64,000 nt of DNA, taken from an uncultured Clostridia bacterium. Lineage in GTDB: Bacteria > Bacillota > Clostridia > Christensenellales > Borkfalkiaceae. The notes under the pieces are model-generated. The model saw only the letters and a list, made by a program, of their open reading frames with translations, was not told the DNA's origin and ran no database searches. Shown in pieces: positions 20,091 to 28,824 of this stretch (positions are counted from its first letter, which is position 1; every line of letters begins with the position of its first letter). The translations under genes were made by a program, and so were the position numbers. The stretch covers positions 36,984 through 100,983 of the forward strand of contig CALVLK010000005.1 of assembly GCA_944337235.1 (NCBI GenBank). The letters are read 5' to 3'.

Positions 20091-21267
20091 TGTCTGATTC
20101 TCCTGTTTTTTCCAGGTTGTTTTTCTTTGCCACGCGGAAGGTCAGTTCCGTCATGGTTATCATCAGAACCACAAATACGGCGAGATATATGGGCATGATC
20201 TCAAAGCCGAGCAATCTTCCGAGCAGCCCGAACAGCGGCGGAATGAAGGTGGTGCCCACATAGGCGCTTGCCATCTGTATGCCGATGATCGAGCCTGAAT
20301 TTTCCGCGCCGAAATTTTTCGGAGTGGAATGAATGATACAGGGATATATGGGCGCACAGCCGAACCCGATTACGACAAAACCTATCATGGCAACGACCGC
20401 GGGTGCGGGAATCAACAGCGTGACGATTCCGCAGGTGAGAATGACCGTTCCGATGATAATCATTTTTCTGTCGCCGAGCTTGTCCGTAATAAACCCGCTT
20501 AAAAATCTTCCCACCGTCATCCCGATATAAAAGAGGGAGGCGAGCTGCGCCGCCTGCTCTGCCGATACTCCTTTTACCGCAACAAAATAGGTGCTCGCCC
20601 AATTCATGGCCGTGGCTTCAGCGGCGCAGTAGGCAAAAAAGCCGATCAGAAGGAACGGAACGCCCCTTATTTTCAATGCGCCAAGCAGCCCGAAATGTTT
20701 TTGCGGCGTTATCTCTGCCCTTTTATTGACCTTCCATACCGGCAGCGTGACAAGGAGCAGAAGCGCAATGCCCAGCTGGATATAGCCGACGATCCGATAT
20801 CCGTCGTGCCATGTTGAGTTTGTCAGCGCATAGCTCATAACGAACGGGCTTACAATGGTGCCAACGCCCCAAAGACAGTGCAGCCAGCTCATGTGTCTGG
20901 CTTTGTAATGGAGCGCGACATAGTTGTTTAACGCGGCATCGACCGCGCCCGCCCCCAGTCCGTACGGAACGGCGAAGACAATGAGCATCCAGAATTTGGT
21001 CGCAAACGAAAAACCGAACAGGGCAACCGCAGTCAACAGCACGCTTACAACAGTTACGATCCGCGTGCCGAATTTTTGCGTAAGCTTGTCGGATATAAAA
21101 CTTGAAACGATCGTGCCAACCGATATCACCATGGATACGATGCCCATATATGACACCGGCACATTCAGATCGGTATGTATCGTAGGCCAGCCCGAACCGA
21201 GCAGCGAATCGGGCAGGCCGAGACTGATAAATGCGAGGTATATGAGTGCGAGTAAAAGCGAATACAT
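20077..21267 (-). CDS. MFS transporter
   Basis: 396 residues with twelve predicted membrane segments. It carries the MFS loop 2-3 motif in SDKLTQKFGTR and the loop 8-9 copy TDKLGDRK. The best comparison is the FucP/sugar-type MFS group, but the substrate is unknown. Ribosome site GGAGGAAAGG. It is the only intact gene in a low-GC island flanked by a broken marR upstream and broken enzyme genes downstream, so it may have lost its regulator and pathway. Confidence 0.85.
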   Translation of the reverse strand: MYSLLLALIYLAFISLGLPDSLLGSGWPTIHTDLNVPVSYMGIVSMVISVGTIVSSFISDKLTQKFGTRIVTVVSVLLTAVALFGFSFATKFWMLIVFAVPYGLGAGAVDAALNNYVALHYKARHMSWLHCLWGVGTIVSPFVMSYALTNSTWHDGYRIVGYIQLGIALLLLVTLPVWKVNKRAEITPQKHFGLLGALKIRGVPFLLIGFFAYCAAEATAMNWASTYFVAVKGVSAEQAAQLASLFYIGMTVGRFLSGFITDKLGDRKMIIIGTVILTCGIVTLLIPAPAVVAMIGFVVIGFGCAPIYPCIIHSTPKNFGAENSGSIIGIQMASAYVGTTFIPPLFGLLGRLLGFEIMPIYLAVFVVLMITMTELTFRVAKKNNLEKTGESDNGIL

Positions 21268-21290
21268 GGTCCTTTCCTCCGTTTTGCAAA

Positions 21291-21690
21291 TCAGGCAAGG
21301 TGCGAAAATTGCCTTTCCATATTTTCGGTCAGCCTTGCAGTGAGATCGATAAGTTCGGTCAGCTTTTCAAGTCCGAGTTCCGCCATTGCAAGGTTTTCCG
21401 CTTCGGCGGCGGGAGGGATAATGGATGCGGCATATTCTTTTCCAGCTTTGGTCAAGCGGATACGCTTGTTGCGTCTGTCTTCGGCAACTTCTTCCAAAAT
21501 TACATAGCCCTTCTTCCGGAATCTGGCAACCAGAGAATATCCAGAATGAACAGCTCGTTCGTCGTCAGATTTTGCTGCCTTGCGCATCTGTGATAATCGG
21601 CGTATTGCCTGTCGCGCGATCTGCAATAGGCGTTCACAAGCTCGTTGATCCTGCCCTCCGCAATATCATCCTCCGGTATTGCTCCAATAT
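21291..21690 (-). pseudogene. MarR-family regulator, inactivated by internal deletion and frameshift
   Basis: Two frames carry the pieces. The N-terminal frame reads EGRINELVNAYCRSRDRQYA to FILDILW. After a frame change it resumes FRKKGYVILEEVAEDRRNKR, the MarR wing, and runs to a stop at 21291. The recognition-helix region expected between ILW and FRKKGY is missing (roughly 30 codons), so no DNA-binding protein can be made. A strong promoter is still present. Confidence 0.75.
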
Positions 21691-21697
21691 CATACGA

Positions 21698-21726
21698 ATT
21701 ATAGCATGCCGTCCCTGTATTTGCAA
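21698..21726 (-). promoter_or_regulatory. Promoter of the marR-MFS unit
   Basis: TTGCAA, 17 bases, TATAAT with TGC before the -10. Confidence 0.75.
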
Positions 21727-21829
21727 CTGATTGATAGGGCGGAGGTTATCCAATCAAAATGAAACTTCGATATCCTCCTCTGTGTAGCTGCAATTTTTAG
21801 CGCGAAAGGTATTTTCTTTGCAATATCGA

Positions 21830-21859
21830 TTGACAAACGGGCGCTAAAACGGCTATACT
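21830..21859 (+). promoter_or_regulatory. Promoter of glyQS
   Basis: TTGACA, 18 bases, TATACT, 64 bases before the glyQS ATG. Confidence 0.8.
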
Positions 21860-21923
21860 ATTTAGCGTTATCGCAACAAATTCGATAAAAAATCGCCGCA
21901 TTCTGCGGCTTTTGGGAGCAAAT

Positions 21924-23300
21924 ATGGCAAAGAGAGCGGTCACGATGGACAAGCTGGTGGCGCTGTGCAAGAACCGGGGGATCATCTTCCCCGGGAGCGA
22001 GATCTACGGCGGCATGGGCAACACCTGGGACTACGGCCCCGTGGGCGTAGAGATCAAAAACAACATCAAGCGCGCCTGGTGGAAGCGCTTTGTGCAGGAG
22101 AGCGAAAACAGCTACGGCGTCGACGCTGCCATCCTGATGAATTCGCGCGTGTGGGAGGCAAGCGGGCACACCACTTCCTTCAACGACCCCAAGATGGACT
22201 GCAAGGAGTGCAAGAGCCGCCACCGCGCCGACACGCTGATCGAGGCGCACAGCAAGGGCAAGGTCAACCCCGATACCATGACCAATGAAGAGATGGAGGC
22301 GTACATCAACGAACACCACGTCTGCTGCCCCATCTGCGGCAAGTTCAACTGGACGGGGATCCGCACCTTCAACCTCATGTTCGAGACCTCGCGCGGGGTG
22401 ACGGACGAAAATCAGAGCAAGATCTACCTCCGCCCCGAGACGGCGCAGGGCGAATTTGTCAACTTTCTCAATGTGCAGCGCTCCACGCGCGCCAAGGTGC
22501 CCTTTGGCATCGCGCAGATCGGCAAGGCATTCCGCAACGAGATCACGCCCGGGAACTTCATCTTCCGCACCATCGAATTTGAACAGATGGAGCATCAGTG
22601 GTTCTGCAAGGAGGGCACCGACCTCGACTATTATGCCGAATACAAACAGCGCGCATGGCAATTTTTGGTCGACCTCGGCTTTGACGAGGCGCACCTGCGC
22701 TTCCACGACCACGACAAACTTGCCCACTACGCCCGCGCCGCCTGCGATATTCAATATGAATACCCCATGGGCTGGAGCGAGCTCAACGGCATTCACAACC
22801 GCACCGACTACGACCTGAGCCGGCATCAGGAATATTCGGGCAAGAGCCTGACCTATGTCGATCCCGTCAGCGGGGAGCGCTATATTCCCTACGTCATCGA
22901 GTACTCCATCGGCGCAGACAGGCTGATGCTTGCCGTGCTCTCCGAAGCGTACGATGAAGAGACGCTGGAAAACGGCGAAACGCGCGTGGTGTTGCACCTG
23001 CACCCCGCCCTTGCCGCCTATAAGGCAGCCGTTCTGCCGTTGCAGAAGAATCTTGCCCCGCAGGCAAAGGAGATCCTTGCAACGCTCAAAAAGATACTTC
23101 CCGTCACCTATGACGAGGCGGGCTCCATCGGCAAGCGCTACCGCCGCCAGGACGAGATCGGCACCCCCTTCTGCATCACGGTGGACTTTGACACCCTGCA
23201 GGACGGCACGGTAACCGTGCGCGAGCGCGACAGCATGCAGCAGATCCGCCTGCCCGCCGCCGAGCTTTCCGCCTATCTGCTGGAAAAGACGGCATTCTGA
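21924..23300 (+). CDS. glyQS: Glycine-tRNA ligase, single-chain (alpha2) type
   Basis: A 458-residue class II synthetase of the eukaryote/archaea-like dimeric form. Class II motifs include IYLRPETAQGEF and FRNEITPGNFIFRTIEFEQME. A zinc-binding-like insertion carries CKECKSRH and CCPICG. The C-terminal domain (VVLHLHPALAAYKAAVLP) binds the anticodon. GGGAGC lies before the ATG at 21924; an upstream in-frame ATG four codons earlier is less likely. Confidence 0.96.
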   Translation: MAKRAVTMDKLVALCKNRGIIFPGSEIYGGMGNTWDYGPVGVEIKNNIKRAWWKRFVQESENSYGVDAAILMNSRVWEASGHTTSFNDPKMDCKECKSRHRADTLIEAHSKGKVNPDTMTNEEMEAYINEHHVCCPICGKFNWTGIRTFNLMFETSRGVTDENQSKIYLRPETAQGEFVNFLNVQRSTRAKVPFGIAQIGKAFRNEITPGNFIFRTIEFEQMEHQWFCKEGTDLDYYAEYKQRAWQFLVDLGFDEAHLRFHDHDKLAHYARAACDIQYEYPMGWSELNGIHNRTDYDLSRHQEYSGKSLTYVDPVSGERYIPYVIEYSIGADRLMLAVLSEAYDEETLENGETRVVLHLHPALAAYKAAVLPLQKNLAPQAKEILATLKKILPVTYDEAGSIGKRYRRQDEIGTPFCITVDFDTLQDGTVTVRERDSMQQIRLPAAELSAYLLEKTAF

Positions 23301-23313
23301 TCAAAATAATTTG

Positions 23314-23341
23314 AAGGGACCGCCGCAGCGGTCCCTTTTTT
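23314..23341 (+). terminator. Terminator of glyQS
   Basis: AAGGGACCGC, CGCA loop, GCGGTCCCTT and a T run. Confidence 0.9.
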
Positions 23342-23532
23342 GTGCCTTGATATGAAATGGCGCCCTGCGCCGCCTATACAAAGCAACAATCCCTCAGATT
23401 TGCTTCGGGCACCATTCTCGCGCGGTAGAACCCGCGCTCGGTCGGGAAATTTCTCGTACCATGAGAAATTTCCAAGCTCGCAAGCAGCGAAAGCCACACC
23501 GTGGCTTTCGCAGAAGATGCTTGCTCGCCCCT
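23342..23532. repeat. Non-coding cluster of three stem-loops
   Basis: Three strong dyads in tandem. GCGCGG/CCGCGC lies near 23420-23437; GGAAATTTCTC/GAGAAATTTCC at 23445-23473 has a 7-base loop; GCGAAAGCCAC/GTGGCTTTCGC at 23487-23511 is nested in GCAAGC/GCTTGC (23480-23524). None has a clean T-run on either strand. It lies 3' of both glyQS and the LRR gene at 23533. Confidence 0.6.
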
Positions 23533-23645
23533 TTATTCCTCAGATTCCTTACTCCAGATGGTAATATTTCCGTTGGCGTCGTAGTGCCAATAGTTGCCAA
23601 GGTAGGCGGTGCCGTCCTCGTTGAGCGCAGGCTCGCCTTCGGAGT
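23533..23645. repeat. Direct repeat, copy 1 (3' end of LRR gene)
   Basis: About 113 bases, nearly identical to 25267-25379 (two differences seen by eye). It encodes the shared C-terminal cap of the two LRR proteins. Confidence 0.85.
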
Positions 23646-25236
23646 AGTAATATCGCGACCGGCTCAGCAGACCATAGTTATCCTCGTCGATCGCGATCTC
23701 GTTCCACTGCGCCTCGGATCCGCCATAATATACTGCTTCAACCCCGGTACTATATCTGCCAATTACAGCGTCGCCGATCTCCTTTACCGAGGCAGGGATA
23801 TAGAGCTCCGTAAGGCGGGTTCTATATAGCGCTTGTGCCCCAAGGACCTCCAGCCCGTCGGGCAGGGCGATCGACTGAAACGGACAGTAACCAAATCCCC
23901 AAGCTTCGATCACCTTCAGCCCCGCCGGCAATGTGACCTCCGTCAATTCACACTCGAAGAAAGCCATTTCCCCGATCTCTGTGACAGAATCCGGAATGTC
24001 GATCGCCTCCAATGCAGTACAGGTATGGAACATTGAATCGGGGATCGTTTCGATCCCCTCCGGCAGAACGACCTCCGTCAGCGAGGAACAGCAGAAAAAG
24101 ATATATCCACCCAAAAGCTTTGCGTCCTGCGGAAGCGTCACCGAAACAAGCTGCTCGTTCGCATAAAAGGCGCCGCCCGCAATATACCGGTAGCGATCGG
24201 GTACGACCAATTCTGTATCGTCACCATAATAGGCATAGAGCAGCCCCTCACACAATTCGACGTAGTCGCCCTGCTCCGCCATAAGATCGGCAAGCCACCC
24301 GGTCTCATCAAATACCTTCCAGCCCATCTGCTCCGGAATGCCCAGGAATTCGACCTCTTTGAGCTCTGTACAGTTACAAAAGGCGTATTCTCCGATCGCG
24401 GAGATGCTCGCCGGGAGCACAAGGGGGCTGTTCAGGCTTCGACAGTCAGTGAACGCCGTGCAGCCGATCACCTCGAGGCTGGCGGGAAGGGCAACTGTGG
24501 TCAAATTGATGCATCGGTTAAAGCAAGCCTCTTCGAGCACGATCACAGAATCGGGAATGACCACCTCTTCCAGGGCAATACAGCAGGCAAAGGCGCTCGA
24601 GCCGATCTCCTCCAGCTGCGCCGGCAGCCGAACGCTTGTGGTGACCGTGTTGCAATATGCGCCCGTTTCTATGTTTTCAAAAAGCGTATCTATACAAAAG
24701 GCATAGTCTGCAATGCGCTTTACGGGCAGGCCGTTGTATTCGTCGGGGATCACCACCCGCCCCTCCAGCCCGGAAAAGCCGCTGTACTTGCCGCCCCGGC
24801 GCGACACCTCGTAGCCGCTGCCGTCGTCGAGCAGGGTATAGGAGAGGGCGGCGGTGGGCGTCTCGCCCAGGTAGGTAAACTCTGCCCACGCCGAGGCGGC
24901 ATAGCTGTCGTTCCCCTCGGCGCGCACGCGCGCCTCCACCGTGACCGTCATATCCCAGTCTGCCACCTCGAAATCGAGAAAGCGCGTCTGAAGCTGATCG
25001 CCGTTGACCTCAAGCGTGTACAATTCGGCATTTTCAACCTCGTCCCATAGGAGAACGCCGTCTTCCATGCGGAAATTTTCAGGAGAGGAGAGCTGTTGTT
25101 GCACCGGCGTATTTTCTATCGGCGCAGGCGGCTCTTCGGCAGGCTCTGCACACCCCGCCGCAACACCAAGGCACGCCGCCCCCACCGCCGCAAGCAGGAG
25201 GATTCCGATAATACGTCCTTTTTTTAAATGTCTCAT
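23533..25236 (-). CDS. BspA-type leucine-rich-repeat lipoprotein
   Basis: 567 residues. The signal peptide has lipobox GVAAGC (Cys29). Residues about 50-140 look like a fibronectin III-like fold (FRMEDGVLLWDEVENAELY). From about 155 there are LRR_5 (BspA) repeats of the type IPDSVTEIGEMAFFECELTE. The C-terminal cap ends GNYWHYDANGNITIWSKESEE in part. BspA-type proteins are cell-surface adhesins or binding proteins. The downstream tandem paralogue at 25267 has the same C-terminus. Ribosome site AAGGAGAGG. Confidence 0.85.
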   Translation of the reverse strand: MRHLKKGRIIGILLLAAVGAACLGVAAGCAEPAEEPPAPIENTPVQQQLSSPENFRMEDGVLLWDEVENAELYTLEVNGDQLQTRFLDFEVADWDMTVTVEARVRAEGNDSYAASAWAEFTYLGETPTAALSYTLLDDGSGYEVSRRGGKYSGFSGLEGRVVIPDEYNGLPVKRIADYAFCIDTLFENIETGAYCNTVTTSVRLPAQLEEIGSSAFACCIALEEVVIPDSVIVLEEACFNRCINLTTVALPASLEVIGCTAFTDCRSLNSPLVLPASISAIGEYAFCNCTELKEVEFLGIPEQMGWKVFDETGWLADLMAEQGDYVELCEGLLYAYYGDDTELVVPDRYRYIAGGAFYANEQLVSVTLPQDAKLLGGYIFFCCSSLTEVVLPEGIETIPDSMFHTCTALEAIDIPDSVTEIGEMAFFECELTEVTLPAGLKVIEAWGFGYCPFQSIALPDGLEVLGAQALYRTRLTELYIPASVKEIGDAVIGRYSTGVEAVYYGGSEAQWNEIAIDEDNYGLLSRSRYYYSEGEPALNEDGTAYLGNYWHYDANGNITIWSKESEE

Positions 25237-25266
25237 AATGCCTCTCCTTCTTTTGAAAAAATGATC

Positions 25267-25379
25267 TTATTCCTCAGATTCCTTACTCCAGATGGTAATA
25301 TTTCCGTTGGCGTCGTAGTGCCAATAGTTGCCGAGGTAGGCGGTGCCGTCTTCGTTGAGCGCAGGCTCGCCTTCGCAAT
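25267..25379. repeat. Direct repeat, copy 2 (3' end of LRR gene)
   Basis: Partner of 23533-23645. The high DNA identity, much above the rest of the two genes, suggests recent duplication or gene conversion. Confidence 0.85.
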
Positions 25380-27135
25380 AGTAATATACCGTGGCGGTGC
25401 AGAGCACATAGTGGGCCATTTTGCCCGGGCGAAGATTGAGGGCTTCCCACTGTGCTTCCGTGCCGCCGTAATATACTGTAATTGCACTCGGCCCATAGCT
25501 GAAGGGCGTAGTGCCAATTTCCGTAACAGAAGCGGGAATATATACACTACGGATCGCGGTTTTATAAAATGCGTTATTCCCAATTTCTACAAGCGTATCG
25601 GGCAAATCGATCTCGTTCAGTGCGGAACAAAGGATAAAAGCACAAACACCGATCTCCGTCAGCCCTTCAGGAAAAATAACACTCTCCAAAGCCGAGCAAT
25701 TCGAAAAGGTTTGTGCGGGTACAACTTTCATGTCAGCGGGCAGCCGTACCCTGCGCAGGGCAGTACAGCCCGAGAATACATTGCGCCCCATCTCGATTCC
25801 ATCGTCTATATACACCTCTGTAAGCCGATATTTTGCAGCCTGCTCGTTATCATATACAGCGAAGGCGTAATCGACAATATATTCAATGGGCGCAGCAATG
25901 TGCAATTTATAGTTTTCAGGCGCTACCCCCTTGTACCCATATAATATTTTGTTGTTTATTACGATCAGCCCGTCATCCAGATCATTATACCAGGCGGTTC
26001 GGCTAAACACCCCACCGCCCAACTTTTCCAAACCGGACGAAAAGGTGATATCCTTCAGCAATCTGCATGCATCAAAAGCGGCTTCGCCAATTTGCGTAAC
26101 GCTGTCCGGAATGATGATCTCTGTAAACTGGTTGCCAATGACAAGGCATGTGTCTGCGTCATAGCAATAACATTGCGAATTAAATGCGCGGTATTCTATG
26201 CGCTCAAGGCCTTCGGGCAACGCGATCTCCTCCAGTGCGCATCTTAAAAAACATTGCGACGGGATCGATTTTAGGCCCTGCGGCAGCGTGACGCGGCGCA
26301 GATGCGTACAATCTGCAAATGCTCCCTCGCCAATAACGGTAACGCTGTCCGGAATGACGACTTCTTCTATGCGCACCATGGCAGAGAACGCGCGCTCGCC
26401 GATGCGCTCTAACTGCGCGGGCAGTTCAATGCCCGTGGTGATCGTATTACAGAGATATTCCGTACATGCATTGGGGAAATTTGCTACTCCGTCCTGAATT
26501 TCGGTATTGTAAAATGCAAAGTCGGCGATCTCCTTTACGGGCAACCCCCTGAAAGTGTCGGGCAGGTCGACAAAGCCCTCCATATTGCCCATCTCCTCTG
26601 CTACCCCACCCGAAAGGGAGTAACCGGAACCATCTTCGAGCAAGGTATAGTGAAATCCCCGCTCATCATACGAAAGAGCAATTGTCTCTGCGGGATCTTT
26701 TGCAGGCTCTTCCTCGGCGTCGACGCGACTCGGCATGATCCAAACAAAGGAATATTCCGTCCATTCAGAGTCTGTATAGGCGACACCATCGCCGCGCGCA
26801 AGCAGTTCAAGGGAGTAAAGTCCCGTTTCCGCCAGAAGAGAAAGATCAAAAGAGTTGGATTCAACATCATAACTGTCGTATTCAAAAAATAAAAGATATC
26901 CGCTCGCATGCTCCACCTCGTCCCAGACGAGGGCGCCATCTTCTTTGCGAAGGTTTTTCGGCGTTTCAAGTTGGATCAGCCCCTGCGCCTCGTTCGTGAT
27001 CGGTTTGCTTTCCGCCTCCGGCGGAACAGCCTCTTCGCATGCCGCCGTCATACAGGAACCTGCGACCAGCATTGCCGCAAGCAGAAGGGTGACCAAGCGC
27101 GGCATATTTATTTTTTTTGATCTATAACGCAACAT
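25267..27135 (-). CDS. BspA-type leucine-rich-repeat lipoprotein (tandem paralogue)
   Basis: 622 residues with the same layout as the 23533 gene. Signal peptide with cysteine at CMTAAC (Cys33), an Fn3-like domain (LRKEDGALVWDEVEHASGY), about ten LRR_5 repeats (IPDSVTQIGEAAFDACRLLK) and the shared cap (YYGGTEAQW, then YWHYDANGNITIW). An in-frame ATG at codon 11 is an alternative start. GGGAGGAGC lies 6 bases before the first ATG. The pair lies 30 bases apart and is probably co-transcribed. Confidence 0.85.
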   Translation of the reverse strand: MLRYRSKKINMPRLVTLLLAAMLVAGSCMTAACEEAVPPEAESKPITNEAQGLIQLETPKNLRKEDGALVWDEVEHASGYLLFFEYDSYDVESNSFDLSLLAETGLYSLELLARGDGVAYTDSEWTEYSFVWIMPSRVDAEEEPAKDPAETIALSYDERGFHYTLLEDGSGYSLSGGVAEEMGNMEGFVDLPDTFRGLPVKEIADFAFYNTEIQDGVANFPNACTEYLCNTITTGIELPAQLERIGERAFSAMVRIEEVVIPDSVTVIGEGAFADCTHLRRVTLPQGLKSIPSQCFLRCALEEIALPEGLERIEYRAFNSQCYCYDADTCLVIGNQFTEIIIPDSVTQIGEAAFDACRLLKDITFSSGLEKLGGGVFSRTAWYNDLDDGLIVINNKILYGYKGVAPENYKLHIAAPIEYIVDYAFAVYDNEQAAKYRLTEVYIDDGIEMGRNVFSGCTALRRVRLPADMKVVPAQTFSNCSALESVIFPEGLTEIGVCAFILCSALNEIDLPDTLVEIGNNAFYKTAIRSVYIPASVTEIGTTPFSYGPSAITVYYGGTEAQWEALNLRPGKMAHYVLCTATVYYYCEGEPALNEDGTAYLGNYWHYDANGNITIWSKESEE

Positions 27136-27149
27136 GCATGCTCCTCCCG

Positions 27150-28298
27150 TTATAAGCTATAGAGAATTCCCAATAATTCAAGCAGGGCAGTATCTTCTTC
27201 GCAGTCATAATCGCCGCATACCTCCTCTTCTGTATAGACAGAAAGTCCGCTGTCAGAAAAAGTATAGGGTTCCGCCTCCAGAAGATAGACGGGAAAGTTC
27301 TCCTCCCCTATGGTTTCTTGAGCGGGATCTAAAAAGTTGTAGAACGGCGAGGATAAATGATTAAACCCGATTGCAACCCTTGCCGAGGAGTCTAAGACAT
27401 CGGCATAAGTAGACATGGAAACCCAACTTTCGTTCAAATTGTTATGATCGAGTAAATTGGTGTATAAATCTGAAGTCTCTCGCGTCCAAAGCTTTGTATT
27501 TGCCCCCATGAGCGCATCTATGATCTCTTCATACGTAATCGTGTCATAGTCTGCAGCATCTTGATCAAAGAGATATGGTTTGATCGACTCTAAGAAAATG
27601 CGGAAGAAGGGGTACCTTGCGCAGAGCTCTAAAGCATCTGCAAAATAGCAGTTCAGGGGCACAAGGTTCTCGTCGAAAAAGAACCACAGATCTTCGGGAT
27701 AGACAAATTCCGGCTCTTCGGTAGCCGTTTCACTTTCGCTGTCTTCGGCAGGAATATTATTGGAGAAAAAATTCTGCAGCGAAGCGCCCATAAAGTTTTT
27801 CAGCCTGATATAATCGTCCTGAACAAAATAGTCCACTTTGGACATAAAGGATTGACTGCTGAACTCTGAAAGGGGCGTACCCGACACAAAAATGGTCGTG
27901 CAATTCTGATTGCTCAACTTGGTAAAGAGCGTGGTCAGGTCGTTGGGGTCGGGTTTGAAAGATTTGATATCGATAACCACAATACAGTTGTTTCCAAATC
28001 CGTTGAAGTAATTACTGTTGACCAATTCCGTAAAATCATGCTCTGAATCTGTTTCGGTCAGATACTGATGATCATATACATAGCCATATCCATTTTGTTC
28101 AACCCCCTCCATTTCCTCGAAGGTCATTAGGGGGTAATAGTCGCTGAAATAGTACAGTGTATTGTCTTCGCCGTTGTACTCGGAAGACAGTGCCGAAGCC
28201 TTTTGGGCGGGCGCAGCCCCAAAGGACAGTACGATCGCGATCAGCATAATCAGCGCTGCCGCGATACCCAAGCGTGCTCTTGCGGTTCCCTTCATCAT
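27150..28298 (-). CDS. Exported protein of unknown function
   Basis: 382 residues, family not recognised. A classical signal peptide (basic ARAR, hydrophobic core, AQKASA cleavage-like site near residue 35) precedes an acidic, Asn/Tyr/Phe-rich mature part. A segment NNCIVVIDIKSFKP followed by TLFTKLSNQNCTTIFVSGTP looks like an alternating beta/alpha fold. The start at 28298 has AAGGAG 5 bases upstream; a second ATG follows directly. It lies 14 bases upstream of the LRR pair and so may head their operon, behind its own promoter and a 5' hairpin. Confidence 0.7.
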   Translation of the reverse strand: MMKGTARARLGIAAALIMLIAIVLSFGAAPAQKASALSSEYNGEDNTLYYFSDYYPLMTFEEMEGVEQNGYGYVYDHQYLTETDSEHDFTELVNSNYFNGFGNNCIVVIDIKSFKPDPNDLTTLFTKLSNQNCTTIFVSGTPLSEFSSQSFMSKVDYFVQDDYIRLKNFMGASLQNFFSNNIPAEDSESETATEEPEFVYPEDLWFFFDENLVPLNCYFADALELCARYPFFRIFLESIKPYLFDQDAADYDTITYEEIIDALMGANTKLWTRETSDLYTNLLDHNNLNESWVSMSTYADVLDSSARVAIGFNHLSSPFYNFLDPAQETIGEENFPVYLLEAEPYTFSDSGLSVYTEEEVCGDYDCEEDTALLELLGILYSL

Positions 28299-28313
28299 CA
28301 ATTCTCCTTTTTT

Positions 28314-28336
28314 GGTTGTGGCTAAAAGCCACAACC
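28314..28336 (-). promoter_or_regulatory. 5' leader hairpin before the 27150 gene
   Basis: GGTTGTGGCT-TTT-AGCCACAACC, 10-bp perfect arms. It sits between the promoter and AAAAAAGGAG. It could be an operator or an mRNA-stabilising hairpin. Confidence 0.6.
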
Positions 28337-28349
28337 AAGTTATATTTTT

Positions 28350-28378
28350 ATCCTATCACAAATCTTTGTACATGTCAA
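28350..28378 (-). promoter_or_regulatory. Promoter of the 27150 / LRR operon
   Basis: TTGACA, 17 bases, TAGGAT on the minus strand. Confidence 0.7.
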
Positions 28379-28761
28379 CAGATTTCTGCCATTTTTTTTT
28401 GATTTTTTGCTTTTCATTTTTGCAACAATATTTCCTTTTATGACAAATATTATGCGTAACTATTCATAAAGTGTGACATATCGGCTTGAAATTCGTCAGA
28501 TCAACGTTTTTTTTGTATTTATTTGCATAAAATATATCGCGATAAAATTACAAGCATCATTGTTCTGAACGCAAGAAACAAGAATTTTTTATTTGCTAAA
28601 CGCAAACCTTTCCTATAATATGCACAAGAAAGCGCATATATTCAACTTGCAAAGGCAATGCTGTTTTTTGTCGGGCGAAAAGACCCTGCCGCGCATATAC
28701 TCCGCGGCAGCGCAGCGGCGGCCATTGTCATAAAAAGATATGATATTCTGCCGCAAAAACA
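28379..28761. other. AT-rich divergent intergenic region
   Basis: About 380 bases, clearly richer in A+T than the surroundings, with no credible gene. The only structure seen is a hairpin CTGCCGCG/CGCGGCAG at 28686-28710 and a TATAAT at about 28614 without a good -35. Confidence 0.5.
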
Positions 28762-28790
28762 TTGACAACGCATGAACAAGGTTCTATAAT
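28762..28790 (+). promoter_or_regulatory. Consensus promoter of the glycosyltransferase gene
   Basis: TTGACA, 17 bases, TATAAT: a perfect sigma-A promoter. The ATG is 34 bases downstream of the -10. Confidence 0.9.
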
Positions 28791-28824
28791 AGAACAGGAA
28801 GCGGAACTCCGCTGTGGAGCAACT

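Noticed and set aside
28762-28824. A longer start for the glycosyltransferase (ATG/TTG upstream)
   Set aside because: The upstream frame begins inside the -35/-10 elements, so those codons would not be transcribed.
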